DNA of 5,182 bases. It comes from an uncultured Actinotalea sp. (GTDB lineage: Bacteria > Actinomycetota > Actinomycetes > Actinomycetales > Cellulomonadaceae). Below the pieces are notes generated by a model, which was not told the origin of the DNA, made no database searches, and worked only from the letters and a program-made list of their open reading frames with translations. Below, in pieces: positions 1 to 5,182 of the stretch (position 1 is its first letter; every line of letters starts with the position of its first letter). A program made the translations under genes and the position numbers. Location: assembly GCF_946885855.1 (NCBI RefSeq), contig NZ_CAMPHH010000241.1, forward strand, positions 1 through 5,182. Direction: 5' to 3'.

Positions 1-897
1 CGACGCGGCGTCGCCAAGCACGGGAAGATCACGCCCTGGCTCTTCCTGGCGCCCTACCTGGTGCTCTTCGGGGCCTTCGTCATCCTGCCGGTGCTGCTCG
101 GCTTCTGGATCAGCCTCCACCGGTACGACTACACGCTCCCGAACAAGCCCTTCGTCGGTCTCGAGAACTACCAGGAGCTCTTCGACAGCAGCTCGCGGCA
201 GGCGGAGTCCTTCTGGCAGTCGATGCAGGCGACGGGCATCTTCACCGCGGCGAGCGTGCCGCTCCTCATGGTCCTGCCGCTGCTCGTCGCCCTGGTCATG
301 AACCAGAAGTTCCCCGGCCGGAACCTCTTCCGTGCCGTGTACTTCGCGCCCTACGTGCTCGGCGTGGCCGTCGTGGCGGTGCTGTGGCGGTACCTGTTGG
401 ACGCGAACATCGGTCTCGTCAACTACTACCTCGGCCTCGTGGGTCTGCCGGACAGCACGGCATGGACGACGTCGCTGCCGGCCGCGTGGGTGGCGCTCGT
501 CGGCGTGACGGTCTGGTGGACGCTCGGCTACAACTCGGTCATCTACCTGGCCGCGCTGCAGGACATCCCCAAGGAGCTCTACGAGGCGGCCCGTGTCGAC
601 GGCGCCAACGCGTGGCAGCAGTTCCGGAACGTCACGCTGCCCGGCCTGCGGCCGGTGCTCGCGTTCATCCTCATGATCACGATTCTCGCCTCGGCGAACA
701 TGTTCGGTCAGTCCTACCTGATCACCCAAGGTGGGCCCGGGCGTGAGACGCGGACGGCGATCTACCAGATCGCCGAGACCGGGCTGCGCAACTACCAGAT
801 GGGCAGCGCGGCCGCGATGAGCTACGTGCTGACGGCCTTCCTCATGGTGCTCAGCGTGGCCGTGTTCTGGCTGTTCCGGGAGAGGAAGACGCGATGA
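1..897 (+). CDS. Carbohydrate ABC transporter permease, MalF/UgpA type (5'-truncated)
   Basis: This is an inner-membrane channel subunit of a binding-protein-dependent sugar importer. The reading frame is open from the first base, so the true start lies upstream; 298 residues are visible before the TGA. The visible N-terminus (RRGVAKHGKITPWLFLAPYL) is the usual entry into the first membrane helix of this family, so only a few tens of residues are probably missing. Hydrophobic segments lie at about residues 12-36, 77-100, 112-131, 163-184, 218-239 and 271-292 (residue 1 = first codon). The EAA loop that docks on the ATPase is clear at residues 195-218 (EAARVDGANAWQQF, then a LPGLRP ending). 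A conserved TQGGPG motif (242-247) also fits MalF-type subunits. The stop overlaps the next permease gene by 4 bases. The substrate cannot be read from this subunit; the adjoining GH43 gene suggests pentose-containing sugars (inference). Confidence 0.95.
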   Translation, partial: RRGVAKHGKITPWLFLAPYLVLFGAFVILPVLLGFWISLHRYDYTLPNKPFVGLENYQELFDSSSRQAESFWQSMQATGIFTAASVPLLMVLPLLVALVMNQKFPGRNLFRAVYFAPYVLGVAVVAVLWRYLLDANIGLVNYYLGLVGLPDSTAWTTSLPAAWVALVGVTVWWTLGYNSVIYLAALQDIPKELYEAARVDGANAWQQFRNVTLPGLRPVLAFILMITILASANMFGQSYLITQGGPGRETRTAIYQIAETGLRNYQMGSAAAMSYVLTAFLMVLSVAVFWLFRERKTR

Positions 898-1793
898 CGA
901 CGACGTCCGGGGTCCAGCAGGCGACGGATCCCACGACCATCCCGACGGACGCGGAGAAGGGTCGCCAGGGACTCTCCCCGCGGACGCTGCTGCGCTACGT
1001 GCTGCTGGTGCTGCTGGGGCTGATCTTCATCAGCCCGCTCATCTTCATGGTGGTCACGTCCTTCAAGACGCGCGGCGAGGCAGCCGGCTTCCCCCCGACG
1101 TGGATCCCCGACCCCTTCTCGACCGACGCGTACACGTCGATCCTCACCGCACAGGGCACCCCGGTCCTGCGCTGGTTCGCGAACAGCCTCGTGGCAGCCC
1201 TCGCGAACGCGGCCCTCGTCGTCGCGACGGCGGCGATGGCGGCGTACGCACTGGCCCGCATGGAGTTCCGGGGCCGAGGGCTCGTCTTCGGTCTGATCAT
1301 CGGCACGCTCTTCGTCCCGCCCGTGATCCTCGTCATCCCGAACTACCTCATCGTGGGCGAGCTGGGCTGGCTCAACACGCTCGCGGCGGTCATCGTCCCG
1401 ACAGCCGCGTCGGCTTTCGGCGTCTTCTTCCTCCGGCAGTTCTTCCTCGCCATCCCCGAGGAGCTCGAGGAGGCTGCGCGCCTCGACGGGGCGAACCCGC
1501 TGCAGATCTTCCTCAGGGTGATCCTGCCGCTGTCGCGTCCGGCGCTCGCGACGCTCGCGCTCCTCGCGCTGCTGACCAACTGGAACGACTTCCTCTGGCC
1601 CGTCTACGTGCTCTTCAGCCCGGAGATGCAGACGCTCCCGGCCGGCCTGTCGACGCTCCAGTCGGCCAACGCCGTCCGGTACGACCTGCTCATGGCCGGC
1701 GCGGTCATCGCCTCGGTGCCCGTGCTCGTCCTGTTCGTGTTCCTCCAGCGCTTCATCATCGAGGGCGTGTCCCGCTCGGGTCTGAAGGGATGA
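894..1793 (+). CDS. Carbohydrate ABC transporter permease, MalG/UgpE type
   Basis: This is the second channel subunit, expected to pair with the preceding permease. It is a full-length 299-residue protein, normal for the family. A hydrophilic cytoplasmic tail of about 30 residues precedes membrane segments at about 34-55, 97-122, 128-150, 157-180, 213-230 and 266-287. The EAA loop is at residues 193-215 (EAARLDGANPLQIF, then LPLSRP). The NWNDFLWP motif (229-236) and a C-terminal end of the GVSRSGLKG kind are typical of MalG-like proteins. The ATG overlaps the upstream stop as ATGA, and an AGGA Shine-Dalgarno core sits at 883-886, 7 bases before the start, so the start is well supported. The stop again overlaps the next gene by 4 bases. 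No ATPase gene follows; in Actinobacteria such permease pairs commonly use a shared MsiK-type ATPase encoded elsewhere (known for the group, inferred here). Confidence 0.96.
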   Translation: MTTTSGVQQATDPTTIPTDAEKGRQGLSPRTLLRYVLLVLLGLIFISPLIFMVVTSFKTRGEAAGFPPTWIPDPFSTDAYTSILTAQGTPVLRWFANSLVAALANAALVVATAAMAAYALARMEFRGRGLVFGLIIGTLFVPPVILVIPNYLIVGELGWLNTLAAVIVPTAASAFGVFFLRQFFLAIPEELEEAARLDGANPLQIFLRVILPLSRPALATLALLALLTNWNDFLWPVYVLFSPEMQTLPAGLSTLQSANAVRYDLLMAGAVIASVPVLVLFVFLQRFIIEGVSRSGLKG

Positions 1794-2848
1794 GGCGCAC
1801 GACGCGGACGCGCCCGGTGGGGGTCGCCGTCGTCGCCCTGCTGCTCGTGGCGGGGTGCGGCGACGGCGGCACGGGGGAGTCGTCCGGCGACGCGGCGTCG
1901 GGGTCCGCGTCGCCGGACGCACCCGAGCAGGCACCGCCCGACGACGGCGCGGCCGGTCCGGCCGGGGTGCACGACGCGAACCCGGTCATCGACGACGACT
2001 TCCCCGACCCCGACGTGCTCGAGGTCGACGGCGTCTACTACGCCTACGCGACGAACGGGAACAACCGGAACGTCCGCGTCGCCCGGTCGACGGACCTCCT
2101 GGAGTGGGAGACCCTGCCCGACGCGTTCCCGACGCTGCCGAGCTGGGTCATCCCGGGCAAGACCTGGGCGCCGGAGGTGCAGCAGCTCGGACCGGAGCGC
2201 TTCGTCCTCTGGTTCACCGCGACGAATTTCCGCCCGACGTTCCAGTGCATCGGCGTCGCGGTCGCGGACTCCCCGGAGGGTCCGTTCGAGGTGGCCGGGG
2301 AGGCGATGCTCCTGTGCCCGGAGGACGAGGGCGGCGCGATCGACGCCGCGACGTTCCAGGACGGCGACGGCACGTGGCACCTGCTGTGGAAGAACGACGG
2401 CAACTGCTGCGGCCTGGACACGTGGATCTACCGGGCGCCGCTGACGGAGGACGGCACGGCGCTGGCCGGCGAGCCCGTCCGCATGATCCAGCAGGACCTG
2501 CCGTGGGAGGGCGACCTCGTCGAGGCCCCGACGCTCGTCGAGCGGGACGGGACCTACACGCTGCTGTACTCGGCGAACAGCTACGGCGGCGGTGAGTACA
2601 CGACGGGGTACGCGACGGCGCCGTCGCTGGACGGGCCGTGGACCAAGGGGCCGGAGCCGCTCGTCAGCACCGACATGTTCGACGGCCGGTACGTGGGACC
2701 GGGCGGCCAGGACGTCGTCGTCGGCCCGGACGGCCAGGACCGGCTCGTCTTCCACTCCTGGTACGGCGAGAACACGTACCGGGCGATGAACGTGCTGCCG
2801 CTCGGGTGGGAGGACGGCCGCCCGGTCGTCGCCCCCGACGCGGACTGA
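1790..2848 (+). CDS. Glycoside hydrolase family 43 lipoprotein (arabinan/xylan-type glycosidase)
   Basis: This is a predicted surface-anchored glycosidase of 352 residues. A lipoprotein signal peptide comes first: the basic start RRTTRTR, a hydrophobic core at about 10-20, and the lipobox LVAGC with Cys23 as lipidation site. Residues 24-60 are a Gly/Ser/Asp/Ala/Pro tether, and the rest (about 61-352) is a single five-bladed propeller. The GH43 acidic triad is recognisable: Asp73 in FPDPDVL (general base), Asp185 in GGAIDAATF (pKa modulator) and Glu245 in LVEAPTL (general acid). WAPEV (126-130) and the late His322 (FHSWYG) also fit. Four further cysteines (153, 176, 206, 207) could form disulfides outside the cell. 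No carbohydrate-binding or C-terminal beta-sandwich domain is present. The ATG overlaps the permease stop (ATGA). GAAGGG abuts the ATG with no spacer, so translation probably depends on coupling. Family members act as arabinofuranosidases, xylosidases, arabinanases or galactosidases; the exact activity cannot be read here. Confidence 0.92.
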   Translation: MRRTTRTRPVGVAVVALLLVAGCGDGGTGESSGDAASGSASPDAPEQAPPDDGAAGPAGVHDANPVIDDDFPDPDVLEVDGVYYAYATNGNNRNVRVARSTDLLEWETLPDAFPTLPSWVIPGKTWAPEVQQLGPERFVLWFTATNFRPTFQCIGVAVADSPEGPFEVAGEAMLLCPEDEGGAIDAATFQDGDGTWHLLWKNDGNCCGLDTWIYRAPLTEDGTALAGEPVRMIQQDLPWEGDLVEAPTLVERDGTYTLLYSANSYGGGEYTTGYATAPSLDGPWTKGPEPLVSTDMFDGRYVGPGGQDVVVGPDGQDRLVFHSWYGENTYRAMNVLPLGWEDGRPVVAPDAD

Positions 2849-2883
2849 GGCCTCCGGCCGATCTCGGGCGCCGCGGACGGACG

Positions 2884-2919
2884 ACGACGGCCCCGCCTCC
2901 GGGGAGGCGGGGCCGTCGT
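2884..2919. terminator. Probable bidirectional terminator hairpin between convergent genes
   Basis: The arms at 2884-2898 and 2905-2919 pair perfectly over 15 bp, mostly G-C, around the 6-base loop CCGGGG. The hairpin starts 36 bases after the GH43 stop and lies 36 bases beyond the end of the oppositely oriented FKBP gene, where a shared terminator is expected. Neither side carries a clear run of T, as is common for GC-rich actinobacterial hairpin terminators. Confidence 0.75.
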
Positions 2920-2923
2920 GAGA

Positions 2924-2950
2924 CCCGCGGCCGGCCGCTCGGCCGGCGGG
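2924..2950 (-). terminator. Possible second hairpin just past the FKBP stop
   Basis: A 7-bp perfect stem (2930-2936 with 2941-2947, loop GCTC) is possible. An alternative fold pairs 2924-2933 with 2940-2950 around one bulged G. It lies within about 30 bases of the minus-strand FKBP stop and could add to termination. In such GC-rich sequence, short stems of this kind also arise by chance. Confidence 0.3.
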
Positions 2951-2954
2951 CGCG

Positions 2955-3923
2955 TCAGTACGCGTCGAGGATGTCGACCACGAAGACGAGGTCGGAGTTC
3001 GCCGGGATCGGGTCGCGGTCCTGGTCCCCGTAGGCGAGCTCGGACGGGATGACCAGCAGGACCTGGCTGCCGACCTTCTGGCCGACGAGGCCCTGGTCCC
3101 AGCCCTGGATGACCTGGCCGACGCCGATGCCGAACTGCGCCGGCTGACCGCGCTCCCAGGAGGAGTCGAACACGGTGCCGTCGGACAGCAGCGCACCGTG
3201 GTACTGCACGGTGATCGACTGACCGGCCTCGACCTCGGGTCCGTCGCCCTCGATCAGGGTCTGCACCACGAGCTCCGTGGGCTCCTCGGCGCCCTCGACG
3301 TCGATCGTCGGCGCGCCGTCCTCGGCGAGGGTCACGGTGGGCAGGCCCTCGGCCGGCTCGACCGCGGTGCCCTCGGCGCGCGTGGGCAGCACGTCGACGA
3401 CGTCGATCGCGAGCAGGGTCGCGGGGACCTCCTCGCCGCCCTCCTGCTGCGCGGGCCCGCCGGGCACGGCGTAGAGCAGCCGCGTGCCGATGTTCTGGCC
3501 GGCCAGCGCGGCGTTGAGCTGCGGGAAGCCGGGGTCACCGTAGGGGAGGCGCTCGGGGCTGCCCTCCGCGAAGGTCGACTGCAGCGTCTCGCTGTCGTCG
3601 CCGCGCACGGCCAGCACGTCGACGATCATGACCTGGCCCTCCTCGAGCGGCTCGCCGTCGCCCTCGGAGACGACGTGCGCCGCGGGGGCGGCGATCTCGA
3701 ACGGCTGGTCGAACGTCAGGGTCGGCTCGGCGCCGAAGTCACCCTCGACCTGAACGGCACGCAGGATCTCGAGGTCCTCCTCCGACCCGGCGGTCTGCTC
3801 GGTGCCGTCGCCGGCGTCGGCGCCCGAGGTCGGCGCGGGCGTCTCCGCGGCGTCGTCCTCGGCGGAGCCGCACGCGGTGAGCAGCAGGGCGGTGGTCACA
3901 AGGGTGGCGGCCAGTCGGCGCAC
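2955..3923 (-). CDS. Lipoprotein peptidyl-prolyl isomerase with tandem FKBP-like domains
   Basis: This is a predicted extracytoplasmic proline isomerase that would assist folding of exported proteins; 322 residues from a GTG start at 3923. That start is chosen because GAAGGA lies 7 bases upstream and a compact lipoprotein signal follows at once (RRLA, a hydrophobic core, then LTAC with Cys18). An upstream GTG at 3974 would only add a 17-residue Pro/Arg-rich extension. Residues 19-52 are an acidic, low-complexity tether. About 57-179 is a diverged FKBP-like domain, and about 217-322 is a canonical one. In the latter the FKBP12 pocket residues can be matched: Tyr241, Phe252-Asp253, Phe264, Val271-Ile272, Trp275, Tyr298, Ile306 and Phe314. 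In the N-terminal repeat the matching Tyr, Phe-Asp and Trp are Val, Leu-Gln and Leu, so it is probably not catalytic. The gene converges on the GH43 operon and diverges from the LLM oxidoreductase gene; it looks monocistronic within this window. Confidence 0.93.
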   Translation of the reverse strand: MRRLAATLVTTALLLTACGSAEDDAAETPAPTSGADAGDGTEQTAGSEEDLEILRAVQVEGDFGAEPTLTFDQPFEIAAPAAHVVSEGDGEPLEEGQVMIVDVLAVRGDDSETLQSTFAEGSPERLPYGDPGFPQLNAALAGQNIGTRLLYAVPGGPAQQEGGEEVPATLLAIDVVDVLPTRAEGTAVEPAEGLPTVTLAEDGAPTIDVEGAEEPTELVVQTLIEGDGPEVEAGQSITVQYHGALLSDGTVFDSSWERGQPAQFGIGVGQVIQGWDQGLVGQKVGSQVLLVIPSELAYGDQDRDPIPANSDLVFVVDILDAY

Positions 3924-3930
3924 GGGCAGG

Positions 3931-3936
3931 TCCTTC
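3931..3936 (-). promoter_or_regulatory. Ribosome binding site that fixes the FKBP start at GTG
   Basis: GAAGGA on the minus strand sits 7 bases before the GTG at 3923-3921. It supports this start over the upstream GTG at 3974, because it would otherwise be coding sequence of a longer form with a less normal signal peptide. Confidence 0.75.
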
Positions 3937-4049
3937 GTCGTCGGTCGTGGTGGGCGGCCTGCGGCCTCGACCACCAGGCAGTCCGCGGGAGCGGACCGGA
4001 CGACTCTACGTGCTGGGTCTGGGAGGGACCTGACCGTCCTGTGAGGGAG
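3937..4049. promoter_or_regulatory. Divergent intergenic region expected to carry two promoters
   Basis: Two genes transcribed away from each other meet here, so promoters for both are expected. On the minus strand TAGAGT (4008-4003) resembles a -10 hexamer and would give a leader of roughly 70 bases to the FKBP gene. No convincing TTGACA-like -35 lies 16-18 bases upstream of it. On the plus strand I see no clear promoter hexamers. Location is inferred from gene orientation; the -10 candidate is weak. Confidence 0.35.
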
Positions 4050-4109
4050 ATGTGCAGGGGTCGTCCCGGGATGCCGCCCCGCCCCGGCGGTGCGAGGGTC
4101 GCCGGATGA
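4050..4109 (+). CDS. Possible 19-codon leader ORF coupled to the LLM oxidoreductase
   Basis: An ATG at 4050 opens a short frame (MCRGRPGMPPRPGGARVAG) whose TGA overlaps the ATG of the next gene as ATGA. This is the same arrangement as the two junctions in the permease operon. A purine-rich GAGGGAG lies directly before it (4043-4049), but the spacing is shorter than usual. The peptide is Pro/Gly/Arg-rich and resembles nothing I recognise. Such a frame could be a translated leader that raises or tunes translation of the downstream gene. It could equally be chance, because this frame is open over a long stretch in this GC-rich DNA. Confidence 0.22.
   Translation: MCRGRPGMPPRPGGARVAG
4094..4098 (+). 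promoter_or_regulatory. Ribosome binding site for the LLM oxidoreductase
   Basis: GAGGG lies 7 bases before the ATG at 4106. It supports that start over an in-frame GTG at 4052, which would add an 18-residue Arg/Pro-rich extension ahead of the family's normal N-terminus (MTRFGYTLM). Confidence 0.6.
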
Positions 4110-5098
4110 CGCGATTCGGTTACACCCTCATGACGGAGCAGTCCGGTCCGCGCGAGCTCGTCGGCTACGCGGTGGACGCCGAGCGGCGTGGGTTCGACTT
4201 CGCCGTGTCCAGCGACCACTTCTTCCCGTGGTTGGACGCCCAGGGGCACGCCCCGAACGCCTGGACGACGCTGGGGGCCGTCGCCCACGCGACGACCGGC
4301 ATCGAGCTCATGACCTACATCACCTGCCCGATCCTGCGGTACCACCCGGCGGTCGTCGCGCAGCAGGCCGCGACCCTCGGGGTGCTGTCCGGCGGCCGCT
4401 TCCTCCTCAACGTCGGCGCGGGGGAGAACCTCAACGAGCACGTCGCCGGGCAGCGGTGGCCCGCTGTCGGCGAGCGCCACGACATGCTCGAGGAGGCGGT
4501 CGAGATCATCCGCTCCCTCCTCGACGGCGAGCGCCTGACCTACTCCGGCGAGCACTACCGGCTCGACTCCGCGCGGCTGTGGGACCTGCCCGACGAGCCC
4601 GTGCAGATGGGTGCGGCCGTGTCGGGTCCGCAGTCCGTCTCCCGCTTCGCCGCGGCGGTGGACCACCTCGTGACCACGGAGCCGGACGCGTCCACGCTGC
4701 AGCGCTGGGACGACGTCCGCGCCGAGGCCGGCGGGCTCGGGCCCTCCCGCAAGATCGGGCAGATGCCGATCTCCTGGGACCCGGACCGCGACGCGGCGGT
4801 GCGCCGCGCGCACGAGCAGTTCCGCTGGTTCGGCCTGGGCTGGAAGGTCAACGCCGACCTGCCCACGACCGAGGCCTTCGAGAGCGCCTCGCAGTTCGTC
4901 ACGCCCGACGACGTCGCGGCGTCCGTCCCGTGCGGCCCGGACCTCGACGCGGTCGTGGAGGCGGCGTCGGCGTACTGGGAGGCCGGGTTCACCGACCTCG
5001 CGCTCGTGCAGATCGGCGACGAGCAGCAGCAGCGGTTCCTCGACGAGGCGGCCGGCCCACTCGTGGACGCGCTCCGCGCCGCGGCGCCGTCGTCCTGA
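4106..5098 (+). CDS. LLM-class F420-dependent-type oxidoreductase, G6PDH-like family
   Basis: This is a 330-residue cytosolic TIM-barrel protein of the bacterial luciferase-like superfamily. It is closest, by eye, to the branch containing F420-dependent glucose-6-phosphate dehydrogenase (FGD). The first barrel strand starts at FGYTLM, and the diagnostic SSDHFFPW (35-42) holds Asp37, His38 and Trp42, matching the FGD catalytic and F420-contact residues. GAGENLNEH (104-112) carries Glu107, matching the FGD active-site Glu. YHPAVVAQQAATL (79-91) and the C-terminal QIGDEQQQRFL are also family-typical. The FGD phosphate-binding Lys/Arg positions are not conserved: Pro193 and Ser273 occupy two of them in my hand alignment, so glucose 6-phosphate is an unlikely substrate. 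The cofactor is probably F420, but FMN cannot be excluded. The start is set by the RBS at 4094-4098 and the family N-terminus. No same-strand partner gene lies in the window, so the substrate stays unknown. Confidence 0.9.
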   Translation: MTRFGYTLMTEQSGPRELVGYAVDAERRGFDFAVSSDHFFPWLDAQGHAPNAWTTLGAVAHATTGIELMTYITCPILRYHPAVVAQQAATLGVLSGGRFLLNVGAGENLNEHVAGQRWPAVGERHDMLEEAVEIIRSLLDGERLTYSGEHYRLDSARLWDLPDEPVQMGAAVSGPQSVSRFAAAVDHLVTTEPDASTLQRWDDVRAEAGGLGPSRKIGQMPISWDPDRDAAVRRAHEQFRWFGLGWKVNADLPTTEAFESASQFVTPDDVAASVPCGPDLDAVVEAASAYWEAGFTDLALVQIGDEQQQRFLDEAAGPLVDALRAAAPSS

Positions 5099-5129
5099 CC
5101 GCGCACTGACGGCGTCCTGACGGCGCGAC

Positions 5130-5168
5130 GGGGAAGGTCTGTGGCGCATGCCGCCACGAACCTTCCCC
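5130..5168. terminator. Probable terminator hairpin after the LLM oxidoreductase
   Basis: GGGGAAGGT (5130-5138) pairs with ACCTTCCCC (5160-5168). After one mismatch and a G-U pair, GTGGCG (5141-5146) pairs with CGCCAC (5152-5157) around a 5-base loop. The interrupted stem of about 16 pairs starts 32 bases after the stop. There is no T run, but the position and stability fit a terminator, possibly shared with a convergent gene beyond the window. Confidence 0.65.
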
Positions 5169-5182
5169 ACGGGGTGGCGAGG

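Noticed and set aside
1100..1789. N-terminal extension of the GH43 frame upstream of 1790
   Set aside because: This part overlaps the second permease in another frame and is Arg/Pro-rich; the lipoprotein signal beginning at the ATG at 1790 marks the real N-terminus.
822..1934. Long minus-strand open frame of 370 codons across the permease genes
   Set aside because: It is an antisense shadow of two clear permeases; the product is an Arg/Glu/Asp-rich composition artefact without any domain, typical of high-GC DNA.
1604..3196. Minus-strand open frame of 530 codons over the GH43 gene and into the FKBP gene
   Set aside because: It is antisense to well-supported genes, crosses a terminator hairpin, and is low-complexity Arg/Val-rich without recognisable motifs.
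4052..4105. GTG at 4052 as the LLM oxidoreductase start
   Set aside because: It would add 18 Arg/Pro-rich residues before the family's normal start, and the ATG at 4106 has its own well-spaced GAGGG.
3198..4109. Plus-strand open frame of 303 codons opposite the FKBP gene
   Set aside because: It is a mirror of the FKBP coding strand with Gly/Arg/Leu-rich composition. Only its last 20 codons, outside the FKBP gene, were kept as a possible leader ORF.
5106..5125. Direct repeat CTGACGGCG at 5106-5114 and 5117-5125
   Set aside because: Only two 9-base copies in GC-rich sequence after a stop codon; no array or known binding site is evident.
3896..5170. Minus-strand open frame of 424 codons opposite the LLM gene
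   Set aside because: It is antisense to a clear LLM oxidoreductase, runs through a hairpin, and is Arg/Val/Gly-rich without a domain.

Overview
The window is very GC-rich, uses GC-ending codons throughout, and shows long antisense open frames that are only a by-product of that composition. Together with a deazaflavin (F420)-type LLM oxidoreductase, Cys-anchored lipoproteins and a MalF/MalG-type sugar importer tied to a glycoside hydrolase, this suggests a high-GC Actinobacterium. A plant-polysaccharide degrader of the Cellulomonas/Micrococcales type is a reasonable guess; the genus cannot be fixed from the sequence alone.

Layout. (1) Positions 1-2848, plus strand: the 3' part of a sugar-uptake operon. 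It holds a 5'-truncated MalF-like permease, a MalG-like permease and a GH43-family lipoprotein glycosidase, each joined to the next by a 4-base ATGA stop/start overlap. (2) Positions 2849-2954: a short convergent intergenic region with a perfect 15-bp hairpin, probably a bidirectional terminator. (3) Positions 2955-3923, minus strand: a lipoprotein with two FKBP-like domains, of which only the C-terminal one keeps the peptidyl-prolyl isomerase pocket. (4) Positions 3924-4105: a divergent intergenic region that should hold promoters for both flanking genes; it also contains a possible 19-codon leader ORF. (5) Positions 4106-5098, plus strand: an LLM-class, F420-dependent-type oxidoreductase related to F420-dependent glucose-6-phosphate dehydrogenase but without its phosphate-binding residues. 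(6) Positions 5099-5182: a short tail with an imperfect long hairpin, probably a terminator.

The first three genes make one functional unit. The surface-anchored GH43 enzyme would release sugars, probably arabinose- or xylose-containing, next to the membrane, and the two permeases would form the channel of the importer. The solute-binding protein is presumably encoded upstream of the window. No ATPase gene follows the permeases, which fits importers that share a MsiK-type ATPase encoded elsewhere. The FKBP and LLM genes look like unrelated single-gene units. I see no mobile element, CRISPR array, tRNA or rRNA. The region reads as ordinary chromosome, and I found no convincing evidence of a new multi-gene system.
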